Positions 33,214 through 41,422 of a DNA stretch of 45,853 nucleotides are shown one piece after another. A program made the translations under genes and the position numbers. This DNA is from Sporosarcina cascadiensis. GTDB taxonomy: Bacteria > Bacillota > Bacilli > Bacillales_A > Planococcaceae. Below the pieces are notes generated by a model. It was not told the origin of the DNA. It saw only the letters and a program-made list of their open reading frames with translations, and ran no database searches. Location: the NCBI RefSeq assembly GCF_009650995.1, contig NZ_WHVV01000021.1, positions 1 to 45,853 of the forward strand. Direction: 5' to 3'. Every line of letters starts with the position of its first letter. Within the stretch, counting starts at the first letter, position 1.

Positions 33214-34119
33214 ATGAAATCGATAGAAGTTCATCATTACGATGTATTCAGTAAAGAGCCGAATAAAGGCAATCCTGCAGGGGTCGTGTTGAATGGTGAA
33301 GATTTAACAGATACAGAGATGCAAGAAATTGCTTTTAAAGTGGGCTTTAATGAAACGGCTTTTCCGATAAGGTCTGATGTGGCCGACTTGAGAATCCGCT
33401 TCTTTACTCCCGGGCATGAAATGAATTTATGTGGTCATGGAACAATGGCAACAATCTATGCATTGATAACAAAAGGGCTCTTAGGCAATAAAACAGAATT
33501 AACCATAGAAACCAAAGCCGGAATTTTACCGATCAACATCCATACCTCTACTGCAAATGAAATACAGATCGAAATGAGACAAGCGCCTCCACAATTTGAA
33601 GCGTTTAACGGGTCTAAAAAAGATTTAGCCAATTCAATCGGGTTAGAGGCATCAGATATTGATGACAGTCTTCCCATACTATATGGCAGCACGGGCACAT
33701 GGACATTGTTGATCCCCATCAAGAAATTGGAGAGCTTTAAGAAAATGCGTCCTAATAATCAGCAGTTTCCTTCAATTCTAAAAGAAATGCCGAAGACATC
33801 ACTTCATCCGTTCTGTCTACAAACCTATGATCCAACTGTCGATATGCATGCAAGGCATTTTTCTTCTCCTTACTCAGGAACCGTCGAAGATGCCGTTACG
33901 GGAACCGCTTCCGGCGTGATGGGTGCTTATTTTGCCAGCTATATAAAGAAGGATTTGTTTGATGGAACTATGAATCTTGTCGTAGAACAGGGGCAGGAAA
34001 TAGGGAAGGACGGCAGGGTAATGGTGCATATCTCAAAAAGAGATGAGATCTATGAGGTTGGAATATCAGGAAATACTGTTTTTGTTACGAAATTTGATGT
34101 TTTAATAGAAGGTGAATAA
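33214..34119 (+). CDS. PhzF-family isomerase
   Basis: 301-aa member of the PhzF/diaminopimelate-epimerase-fold family. Catalytic Glu47 is in GFNETAFPI. Other conserved segments are [21 protein letters not shown] and [16 protein letters not shown]. The family includes the phenazine isomerase, but most genomic copies have unknown substrates, and no phenazine genes are here. TTGGAGG precedes ATG 33214. It may share a transcript with the upstream lipoprotein gene (39-nt gap). Confidence 0.9.
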   Translation: MKSIEVHHYDVFSKEPNKGNPAGVVLNGEDLTDTEMQEIAFKVGFNETAFPIRSDVADLRIRFFTPGHEMNLCGHGTMATIYALITKGLLGNKTELTIETKAGILPINIHTSTANEIQIEMRQAPPQFEAFNGSKKDLANSIGLEASDIDDSLPILYGSTGTWTLLIPIKKLESFKKMRPNNQQFPSILKEMPKTSLHPFCLQTYDPTVDMHARHFSSPYSGTVEDAVTGTASGVMGAYFASYIKKDLFDGTMNLVVEQGQEIGKDGRVMVHISKRDEIYEVGISGNTVFVTKFDVLIEGE

Positions 34120-34259
34120 GAGCAGCATATTGCTCATTACATCACGTTGCCAAAGAGATCAGTCGTCTCTTCGCCTTATGCCTGCCGCCTCTAAGCGCCA
34201 CCTTTCACTTTTGGTTCATCCATGCGATAATAAGGAAAATACATTCTAAGGATGACGAT

Positions 34260-35453
34260 ATGGGTAAATTAGTGGAAATACAGTTAAATGCACAGGGGAC
34301 AGTGGCTTTGAAGAAGGGCTATCCGTTGATTTTGAAGGATGCTGTGATGAGTGATGTTCATGCGGAAGAAGGCAGTTTGATTAAATTGACGGACCGCTAT
34401 CATAAATTTTTGGGTAAGGGTTATTACGGCAAGCAGAATAAAGGAATTGGCTGGGTGCTGACTTCGAATGAACAGGAAGAGATCGATTTTGATTTCTTTG
34501 ACCAGAAGATGTCGGCTGCGTTTCAACGCCGTGATTTGCTTATGGAGGATCCCGATACGACGGCATTCCGTTTGTTTAACGGAGAAGGGGACGGTATCGG
34601 CGGTCTGGCAATTGATTATTTTGATGGTTATTATATGGTCAGCTGGTACAGTGAGGGGATCTATGCATTCCGTCACCATATTTACAATGTGCTTGATAAA
34701 CGTGCAGAATACAAAGCGGTTTATGAAAAGAAACGCTTTGATACACAAGGGCAGTACGTGGAGCAAGATGACTTTGTTAAGGGGACGCCTGGGGATTTCC
34801 CGATTATTATTAAGGAAAACGGCATGCAGTTTGCAGTGGACTTGAATGACGGTGCGATGACAGGGATTTTCCTTGATCAGCGTGATGTGCGCGAGGCCAT
34901 CCGCGACAATTATTCCGAAGGCCGCGAAGTGTTGAATACATTCTCTTATACAGGAGCATTTTCAGTGGCGGCGGCCCTTGGCGGTGCTACGAAAACGACG
35001 AGCGTGGATTTAGCTAAACGCAGTGTGGCGAAGACGATTGAACAGTTCAGTGTCAACGGCATTGATTATGAGCAGCAAGATATTAAAGTGATGGATGTTT
35101 TTGATTATTTCCGTTATGCGAAGCGCCATGACATGAAGTTCGGCCTTGTGGTGCTGGATCCGCCAAGCTTTGCGCGTTCCAAGAAATATACGTTCAGCAC
35201 AGCGAAGGATTACCCGATGCTGATGAAAGAAGCAATTGCTGTGACGGAGAAAAACGGAATTATCGTAGCGTCTACGAACAACGCAAGTTTCAGTATGAAA
35301 AAGTTTAAAGGTTTCATTGAGCAGGCGTTCAAAGAAACGGATATCCGCTACAAAGTACTTGAAGAATCCACGTTGCCGAAGGATTTCCGCACGCCTCGAG
35401 ACTATCCGGAGTTCAATTATCTGAAAGTCGTGATCGTGAAGAAACTTCGATAA
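34260..35453 (+). CDS. RlmI/YwbD-type class I SAM-dependent rRNA methyltransferase
   Basis: 397 aa: N-terminal PUA domain (about 1-75), an RlmI-type middle domain (FRLFNGEGDGIGGLAIDYFD), then a Rossmann methyltransferase domain with the SAM loop NTFSYTGAFSVAAALGGA and catalytic-type motif VVLDPPSFARSKK. Members make 5-methylcytosine in 23S rRNA or related RNA. AAGGATG precedes ATG 34260. A gap of 140 bases separates it from phzF. Confidence 0.9.
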   Translation: MGKLVEIQLNAQGTVALKKGYPLILKDAVMSDVHAEEGSLIKLTDRYHKFLGKGYYGKQNKGIGWVLTSNEQEEIDFDFFDQKMSAAFQRRDLLMEDPDTTAFRLFNGEGDGIGGLAIDYFDGYYMVSWYSEGIYAFRHHIYNVLDKRAEYKAVYEKKRFDTQGQYVEQDDFVKGTPGDFPIIIKENGMQFAVDLNDGAMTGIFLDQRDVREAIRDNYSEGREVLNTFSYTGAFSVAAALGGATKTTSVDLAKRSVAKTIEQFSVNGIDYEQQDIKVMDVFDYFRYAKRHDMKFGLVVLDPPSFARSKKYTFSTAKDYPMLMKEAIAVTEKNGIIVASTNNASFSMKKFKGFIEQAFKETDIRYKVLEESTLPKDFRTPRDYPEFNYLKVVIVKKLR

Positions 35454-35548
35454 CCAGCCTGATGAAACCGTCACAGAAACGTCGGGTGACAGTGACAATA
35501 TTTCCTAGTACGCTTGGAGTAACAAGTTGTGAAACGGGAGGTAATGAG

Positions 35549-35935
35549 ATGAAACAGTTGCTGGCCCTGCTGTCTGTAACGGGACTGCTTCTTCTGGCGG
35601 GATGCTCCAATGTTTACAGTCAGGAAGACGGCTATCGTATGGCGGTGATCAATCAGGGGTTTCCTGTGCCGAAAAATGCTTATGAAGTGAAACCGGAAGA
35701 ATGTACGGATGAAATTTCGAAGGCTGCGAAATATAAACTTCAGGGAATCGGCGATGAAGAAGGAGATCCGCCAGCTCATTATTTGCGCACGATTGAAGAA
35801 TGGGGCTGGACAGAGAGGGTCGATGATCGCAGAGGAGCCATTCATTTCTACGAGAAGAATGGAAAAATCATGTCTCTGAACATTCGCGAAAACGTCTTTG
35901 ATTTGTTCGAAATGACGAGTGAACCTGCTTCATAA
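35549..35935 (+). CDS. Lipoprotein of unknown function, 128 aa
   Basis: Signal MKQLLALLSVTGLLLLAGC with lipid-modified Cys19, then a soluble domain of about 110 residues (EDGYRMAVINQGFPVPKNA onward). GGGAGG is 8 nt before ATG 35549; the longer open frame to 35462 lacks a site. It is followed 17 bases later by a membrane gene, so probably one operon. No family is recognised. Confidence 0.8.
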   Translation: MKQLLALLSVTGLLLLAGCSNVYSQEDGYRMAVINQGFPVPKNAYEVKPEECTDEISKAAKYKLQGIGDEEGDPPAHYLRTIEEWGWTERVDDRRGAIHFYEKNGKIMSLNIRENVFDLFEMTSEPAS

Positions 35936-35952
35936 ACAGGGGAGGGAGCGGT

Positions 35953-36447
35953 ATGCAGACTGAAAAGCCGAAAGTGAATATAGCCAAACCCGTAATGGCG
36001 AAAGTCTTCGATTTATTGATCATCGCGTTATTCGCTTCATGCCTGCTTTACTTGTTTTTGCAGTGGAATCAGCTGCCCGAACAAATCCCAGCTCATTTTG
36101 GCGCCGACGGGGAAGTGGATCGATTCGGCTCCAGGTTCGAATTGTTGCTGCTGCCTGCTATAGCCGTTGCGATGTGGATCGGCTTATGGTTTTTGGAAAA
36201 ATATCCTCATGTATACAACTACATCAACTTGAAGCCGGATAATGTCGAAATCCAATACCGCTACGGTGTAATTTTCATGAATATCGTAAAAAACATCAGT
36301 ACTTTGCTGTTCATATTCATCATATGGCAAATGACTGATATCGCGCTGGGACTGACAGAATCACTGAACATGCCCATTTTTATTGGGATTATGGTGCTGC
36401 TTTTTGGTTCAATAGGCTATTATATGTATCGTGTGATGAAGTTGTAA
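35953..36447 (+). CDS. DUF1648-domain membrane protein
   Basis: 164 aa with four hydrophobic segments (about 18-38, 60-80, 108-127, 140-160). The loop LPEQIPAHFGADGEVDRFG is the DUF1648 signature, also found at the N-terminus of SdpI-like immunity proteins. GGAGGGAGCGG precedes ATG 35953. It may form a unit with the preceding lipoprotein gene. Function is unknown. Confidence 0.8.
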   Translation: MQTEKPKVNIAKPVMAKVFDLLIIALFASCLLYLFLQWNQLPEQIPAHFGADGEVDRFGSRFELLLLPAIAVAMWIGLWFLEKYPHVYNYINLKPDNVEIQYRYGVIFMNIVKNISTLLFIFIIWQMTDIALGLTESLNMPIFIGIMVLLFGSIGYYMYRVMKL

Positions 36448-36470
36448 TCAGAATAGTTGAAACCATCCTT

Positions 36471-36502
36471 CACCTCTTACCGTATAGACATGGTAAGAGG
36501 TG
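36471..36502 (+). promoter_or_regulatory. Hairpin that includes the ribosome site of the DUF2207 gene
   Basis: CACCTCTTACC (36471-36481) is perfectly complementary to GGTAAGAGGTG (36492-36502) around a 10-nt loop. The right arm is the Shine-Dalgarno region of the gene starting at 36509. Folding would hide the site. The sequence after it (ATTTTC) is too short in T for a normal terminator, although that remains possible for the preceding gene. Confidence 0.6.
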
Positions 36503-36508
36503 ATTTTC

Positions 36509-38203
36509 ATGAAGTGGAGACTTTTAACAGTCGCGATGCTGGTACTTATTTTATTCCCGACACCGGCCGGAGCAGTCGACTTCAGCATACCGGATGTGCA
36601 GATAGATGCACAGCTGCAGCAGGACGGCACAGTGCGGGTGAATGAGAAGCATACGTATGAATTTGATTCGAAATTTAAAGGGATTATTCGGGAAATTGTG
36701 CCGAAAAAAGGGTCGGCGATTGAGCGGTTTGAGGCCTTTGAAAACGGCAATAAGTTAGATGTTAAGAAGAAGAAAGATGAATACCGGGTGCAGCGGAAAG
36801 GGAAGAAGGGCACGTATGTATTCGATCTGCGTTATGAAATTAAGGATGGCATGACAAAATATGAAGACGGTGCAGAATTTTACTGGCCATTTTTCGACAA
36901 ACGTAATGAAACAGACTATGGCAATATGACAATTACAATTATGCCGCCTGATCGGGCTCATGATGTGCTGTTCGCAGGGTATAACAGTGCAGAAGAAAAA
37001 GGATCCCTGCAAGATGACGGAAGTGTACTATTTGCACTCGGTGAAGTCGCAGAAGGAACGAATGGCGATATCCGTGTCGTATATGAACCATCGCTATTTC
37101 CTGCTCTGACTGCGGTGGACAGAAAAGTCCGGCCGGCTGTCAGAGCGGATCTGCAGCTGCAGGAAATTGAGCGGGCGCAATTTGCGGCCAATAAAGAGAA
37201 GACAAACTTTATTGGGGGAATTGTCCTTGGCGTCAGTGCACTGAGTGTTGCAATGGCCAGCCTATTTGCCGGCCTCAGGAGAAAGCGTTACATTCGGGAA
37301 GTGAAAGCGCAAATCGCATCGAGCGGTTTCTTTGTTCCGTCTTATGACATCAGTCTGCCGGCGACTATTTTATTTAAAAAGGGAGCAGCGACTGTTGAAC
37401 TTATGTCAGCCGCGCTTCTCGATCTGGTGCGTAAAGGCAATGTGCGCCAGATTGCCGATGACGAATTCGAATTAATTGACGTCAATGCGGAGCTCGACCA
37501 CGAACAGGAATTGATCAAGCTGCTGTTTTTCCAGGTCGGCGATGACACGCGCTTCACATTGTCACAGCTGAAAGCATACACGAAAGAAGAGAAGAATTAT
37601 GAGGAGTGGTCGAAGTCCTTTACTATGTGGAGCCAGTTGCTGTTGAACGAACGAAAGCAGTATGATCTGAAGGAATCCAGTGCAGGTATTCGTTCCCTAT
37701 TTAGTATAATCACATTAGCGGGCATCACGCTCGCGATCTTTTTCGGTGTATATGAGCTGTTTATGCTGATGACATTTGCTATAGTTCTTGCGGTACTTTC
37801 TCTGCTGTTTGCGATTTTTTACAGCCCGCGAAGTTACGTAGGCACATTGATGCTTCAGGAATGGCAGCAAGTGGAGGATTGGATGAACAATATGGAGCCG
37901 AATAAATGGGATGCTTTGACTACCGATGACCGTTTCCGTGTACTGATTTACGGGGTGGGTATCCAGCACCCTGAGCTGGAAGCGTATTACGAAGAGTTTG
38001 CCGAGGCGCAGAAGCAGCTGGCGGCACATCGATCGGTATCCGGCTCGGAATACGGCAGCGATGGTTTCTATGTTCACAATCCGGTCTTCCTGACTGGCTC
38101 ATTCAACCAGGCTTCTTCAAATGTATCGTCCAATGCGCCAAGCAGCAGTTCAAGCAGCGGCGGAGGAACCGGTGGAGGAGGCGGCGGATCGGGAGCTTTC
38201 TAA
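36509..38203 (+). CDS. DUF2207 membrane protein
   Basis: 564 aa: signal helix (WRLLTVAMLVLILFPTPAGA), an extracytoplasmic beta-rich DUF2207 domain with YEFDSKFKGIIREIVPKKG, a membrane helix near 237-256, a cytoplasmic part, a helix pair near 400-435, and a Ser/Gly-rich tail ending GGGGGGSGAF. This is the YciQ-type architecture, function unknown. ATG 36509 is the start; its ribosome site lies in a hairpin. Array 5 begins within a few bases of the stop codon, with no terminator between. Confidence 0.88.
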   Translation: MKWRLLTVAMLVLILFPTPAGAVDFSIPDVQIDAQLQQDGTVRVNEKHTYEFDSKFKGIIREIVPKKGSAIERFEAFENGNKLDVKKKKDEYRVQRKGKKGTYVFDLRYEIKDGMTKYEDGAEFYWPFFDKRNETDYGNMTITIMPPDRAHDVLFAGYNSAEEKGSLQDDGSVLFALGEVAEGTNGDIRVVYEPSLFPALTAVDRKVRPAVRADLQLQEIERAQFAANKEKTNFIGGIVLGVSALSVAMASLFAGLRRKRYIREVKAQIASSGFFVPSYDISLPATILFKKGAATVELMSAALLDLVRKGNVRQIADDEFELIDVNAELDHEQELIKLLFFQVGDDTRFTLSQLKAYTKEEKNYEEWSKSFTMWSQLLLNERKQYDLKESSAGIRSLFSIITLAGITLAIFFGVYELFMLMTFAIVLAVLSLLFAIFYSPRSYVGTLMLQEWQQVEDWMNNMEPNKWDALTTDDRFRVLIYGVGIQHPELEAYYEEFAEAQKQLAAHRSVSGSEYGSDGFYVHNPVFLTGSFNQASSNVSSNAPSSSSSSGGGTGGGGGGSGAF

Positions 38204-38207
38204 TCAT

Positions 38208-38396
38208 TGCGCAAACCAGGCGGGCAGAACGTGCCAAAACTGCCCGTCACCGCGCGAAAAAGAAAGGCAGCCGAACCAATCACTGTCTGCAGCGCACCAA
38301 AACACATGGCAAGAGCGCCAATCCTGAAGGGCAGCGCGCCAAAACTCAATCGCGCCGCACCAAAACAGCAAACTGCCGCTCAATCAGCTGACTTAA
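38208..38396. repeat. 21-bp phased intergenic array 5 (CCGCRCCAAA type)
   Basis: Eight units in exact 21-bp phase start at 38229, 38250, 38271, 38292, 38313, 38334, 38355 and 38376. Cores include CCGCGCGAAA, CCGAACCAAT, GCGCACCAAA, GAGCGCCAAT, GCGCGCCAAA and CCGCACCAAA. A degenerate unit precedes them near 38208 and another follows at 38398, each one base out of phase. It fills the gap between the DUF2207 gene and the photolyase gene. Confidence 0.88.
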
Positions 38397-38417
38397 GCCG
38401 CTAAAAGGAGGAAACTT

Positions 38418-39830
38418 ATGCAAAAAACGATTGTCTGGTTTCGAAAGGATTTACGATTGCACGATCATCCGGCGTTAACAGAGGCGGCAGCACACGGGGA
38501 AGTGCTGCCGGTTTTCATTTTGCCTGAAAAACCTCACGCAGCTTCAGACTGGTGGCTGCATTACAGTCTGCTTGAGCTGCAGCAGAAATTTTCGGATCAA
38601 AAGATACAGTTCATTGTTAGAAAAGGTAATCCTGTGGAGCAGCTGCAAATCATTCAAAAAGAGAGCGGGGCCGGCCAGCTCGTTTTCAACGAACTGTATG
38701 ATCGGGTCAGCAGAGAACAGGAACGTGAGCTGGCAGCTTCTTTTGAAAAGATTGAAATACAAGTGCGTTCTTTCCAGGGGAATTTACTCGTGCCGCCCGA
38801 CGTAATCTTCAATAAAACCGGTGTGCCGTATAAAGTATTTACTCCGTTTTGGAAAAGACTGCGGCAGGAACCGATCGCACAGCCATTGCCTGTACCGGAA
38901 TTGATTCAGTCGTCAGTTACACTGGATTCATTGGATGCAGACGAATGGAATCTGCTGCCTGACCATGTCTGGCCGAAAAAGCTCGATACGCATTGGGAGC
39001 CGGGGGAAAAAGCCGCGATAAAAGTCTGGCAGCTGTTCAGTGAAAAAGGACTGTCATCTTATAAAGAAGGACGGGATTTGCCGGCAGAATCTTTTGTGTC
39101 GCGTTTGTCTCCGTACCTGGCTGCCGGTAATATCAGTGTGCGGTCGCTTTGGTATGAAGTGCTTACTGCGGCAGAAAAAGCCGGTGATGAACAGGCAGAA
39201 GCTTTCTTGCGCCAGCTCGCCTGGCGGGACTTTGCTCATTATCAGCTGCTGTATTTTCCGGATATGAGTGAAAAACCGGTGCGTCCTGAATTTGAACGCT
39301 TCCCATGGAAACCCCAAGAGGAGCAAATTCAGGCGTGGAAGAAAGGCCGGACCGGCTATCCGCTCGTTGATGCGGGAATGCGCGAACTTTGGGAAACCGG
39401 TATTATCCATAATCGTGTGCGGATGATCGCCGCTTCATTTCTGATCAAGCATTTATTAGTGGATTGGCGGGTTGGACTGAGGTGGTTTGAACAGACACTG
39501 GTGGACTGGGATGAAGCGAATAATGCGATGGGGTGGCAGTGGGTTGCCGGCAGCGGATTTGATGCTTCTCCTTATTTCAGGATCTTCAACCCGATTATAC
39601 AGGGAGAAAAATTTGATTCGGCAGCGGAATATGTGAAGAAGTGGGTGCCTGAGCTCGCAGAACTGCCGGTAAAGTATATATGGCAGCCTGCAGACGCACC
39701 TGCAGAAGTGTTAAAGTCGGCCGGCGTTAACATCGGTGATGACTATCCGGCTCCGATTGTCGATCACCGGGCAGCCCGCATGCTCGCACTGGCTGCTTAT
39801 GAAGAAATTAAGAAATCAGCCGATGATTAA
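38418..39830 (+). CDS. phr: Deoxyribodipyrimidine photolyase
   Basis: Light-driven repair enzyme for cyclobutane pyrimidine dimers, 470 aa. N-terminal antenna domain (TIVWFRKDLRLHDHPAL) and C-terminal FAD domain with LRQLAWRDFAHY, TGYPLVDAGMRELWETG, NRVRMIAASFLIKHLL and DEANNAMGWQWVAG ... SPYFRIFNP. AAAGGAGG precedes ATG 38418. Its TAA overlaps the stop codon of the convergent B12-type MerR gene, which probably responds to light. Array 5 lies just upstream. Confidence 0.96.
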   Translation: MQKTIVWFRKDLRLHDHPALTEAAAHGEVLPVFILPEKPHAASDWWLHYSLLELQQKFSDQKIQFIVRKGNPVEQLQIIQKESGAGQLVFNELYDRVSREQERELAASFEKIEIQVRSFQGNLLVPPDVIFNKTGVPYKVFTPFWKRLRQEPIAQPLPVPELIQSSVTLDSLDADEWNLLPDHVWPKKLDTHWEPGEKAAIKVWQLFSEKGLSSYKEGRDLPAESFVSRLSPYLAAGNISVRSLWYEVLTAAEKAGDEQAEAFLRQLAWRDFAHYQLLYFPDMSEKPVRPEFERFPWKPQEEQIQAWKKGRTGYPLVDAGMRELWETGIIHNRVRMIAASFLIKHLLVDWRVGLRWFEQTLVDWDEANNAMGWQWVAGSGFDASPYFRIFNPIIQGEKFDSAAEYVKKWVPELAELPVKYIWQPADAPAEVLKSAGVNIGDDYPAPIVDHRAARMLALAAYEEIKKSADD

Positions 39831-40708
39831 ATATTGTCAATTGACTCAAGCAGGCGTATATATTTCATTTCCAGCTGATCTGCCCAAATATGCGCACCAT
39901 ATCCGCCCAGGTAAAATTCCGTGTCGGGATGCTTGCCTGCGAAATCATCCAGTTCCTTCATCAGCATCGGATTTTCCTCAAATGGCGTAGTGGTGGATGC
40001 GGACAGCAGCACTTTTGCAGGTTTAATGCTTTCAGTGAAGGATTGAATGGCTCCAGGAGCGGGCGATGCGCCGATCATCGCTGTACGCCAGCCTTTCAGC
40101 ATCAGTTGCAGCAGGATGATGTGCACAGGAATTTCGTGTGATTCATTTGGAAGACAGGCGCCAAGAATGAGCGGTGCATCATTCCGGTATTGGAAGTTGC
40201 GCCGCAGCTGAACAAGCTGATCACGCACCACCAGACTTGATAACGCCTCCTGGTATTCGTCCCACTCACCAGTGGCCCAGTTATCACCGACTTTTTTCAG
40301 GAATGGAATGACGATTTGCTTCAGATAGCGTTCCAGGCCAAGACGATGATAGGCGGCCAGCAATGAAAAGTTCAATTCCAGTTCGTCGCATTTTTTTCCA
40401 TGGCGCAGAAGCTCCTGGAGTGCCTGATCTGTGTAAGATTCTGCTGGTTCAGAAGAAAAGTCGGAATGCTGCTGGGATTTTGCCATCTCAGAGGCCTGCG
40501 CAAGCGCAAAACCATCCTCTGCATAACGCTTCATCAATAGATAGAGACGGATGTCTTCTTCCCGGTATACACGGTAGCCGTTCTCCAGACGCTGCGGCAC
40601 AACAATATCGTAGCGCTCTTCCCATTTCCTCAAGACCTGCCTCGACAAACCTGTTTGATCCGCAACCTGTTTAATTGTATAGGAGGGGGTTTCAGATGAC
40701 GGCTTCAC
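39827..40708 (-). CDS. litR: MerR-type regulator with B12-binding domain (LitR/CarH-like)
   Basis: 293 aa: MerR HTH (TIKQVADQTGLSRQVLRKWE, residues 11-30), a helical cap, and a cobalamin-binding domain. The lower-ligand motif is present as E189-S-H191. The cap Trp is W144; the position after E154, which is His in Thermus CarH (W131-x9-E141-H142), is Ala155 here. CarH/LitR proteins bind adenosylcobalamin in the dark, repress, and release DNA on illumination. GTG 40708 is chosen with AAAGG before it; the frame extends to 40783 but spans the leader. It is tail-to-tail with phr. Confidence 0.85.
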   Translation of the reverse strand: MKPSSETPSYTIKQVADQTGLSRQVLRKWEERYDIVVPQRLENGYRVYREEDIRLYLLMKRYAEDGFALAQASEMAKSQQHSDFSSEPAESYTDQALQELLRHGKKCDELELNFSLLAAYHRLGLERYLKQIVIPFLKKVGDNWATGEWDEYQEALSSLVVRDQLVQLRRNFQYRNDAPLILGACLPNESHEIPVHIILLQLMLKGWRTAMIGASPAPGAIQSFTESIKPAKVLLSASTTTPFEENPMLMKELDDFAGKHPDTEFYLGGYGAHIWADQLEMKYIRLLESIDNI

Positions 40709-40774
40709 AGCAATCAACCTTTCTGTACTGACTGATATGGAGTACTTTTTTCCGTTAAGTTCTAGATATCTAAC

Positions 40775-40816
40775 ATTATACATAGATTTGACGAGTTAAG
40801 TCAAATCTGTTATTTT
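40775..40816. promoter_or_regulatory. Divergent promoters with 25-bp palindromic operator
   Basis: AGATTTGAC (40784-40792), 7 bases, then GTCAAATCT (40800-40808) form a perfect inverted repeat. Each arm holds a -35: TTGACT on the minus strand (40799-40804) with TATAAT at 40775-40780 (18-bp spacer) for litR, and TTGACG on the plus strand (40788-40793) with TATTTT at 40811-40816 (17 bp) for the divergent gene. It is the probable LitR operator. Confidence 0.8.
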
Positions 40817-40838
40817 TATCGTAAAAGAAGGTGACTCT

Positions 40839-41291
40839 ATGAACGCTAAGATTATTTGGAAAGCTGCATGGTCCGGTATAATAACAGGTCTAATATTAGC
40901 ACTATTCCTGAAAGGCGTCCAGGCAGTTACAGGCCGCAAAGTGTATACACTGTTGCTGAACGTCGACTATATCCCGGTTATAAAAGAGTTTCAGTTTCCT
41001 GAAGCTGCAGAAGTATCCTTCCACTTAATCATCTCGGTTATTCTCTGTTTACTGCTGGTTATTCTGTATAAAAGCAGCCGAGGCGTCATTAGGAAACAAT
41101 TCATTTGGACTTCGTTGCTGGTTAATGTGTTTATTGGCTTGCTGCTGTACCCGACCACATCGTTTTCTGATCGTACTCCAGATACCGCAGACATGCCGGC
41201 TCTTTTTTGGTGGATAGCGGGGCATGCGTTATACGGGTTGCTGGCTGGATGGATGCTGAAAAATTGGACAGTGAAAAAGAAACCTATTTAA
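40839..41291 (+). CDS. Four-helix membrane protein divergent from litR
   Basis: 150 aa with four hydrophobic helices (about 8-28, 60-80, 92-110, 122-142) and a basic C-terminus (NWTVKKKPI). AGAAGGTGA precedes ATG 40839. It resembles YagU/DUF1440-like proteins loosely; I am not sure of the family. It shares the 25-bp palindrome with the B12-type regulator, so it is probably a light- or cobalamin-regulated gene. Confidence 0.7.
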   Translation: MNAKIIWKAAWSGIITGLILALFLKGVQAVTGRKVYTLLLNVDYIPVIKEFQFPEAAEVSFHLIISVILCLLLVILYKSSRGVIRKQFIWTSLLVNVFIGLLLYPTTSFSDRTPDTADMPALFWWIAGHALYGLLAGWMLKNWTVKKKPI

Positions 41292-41422
41292 ATTAAGGAT
41301 TATTTCTGGTGTTTTCGACAGACCGTCTGTATACTTAGTTGCGACAATCATTATACAAAGTATGAACAAGAAAGTGAAACACCGTTTGGCTGCTTTAGTG
41401 GAAGGAAAAGGAGACTACAGCT

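Noticed and set aside
38207..38404. A 65-codon plus-strand frame with repeated APK heptads across array 5
   Set aside because: It starts right after the DUF2207 stop without a ribosome site; the repeat is a by-product of the CGCCAAA cores.
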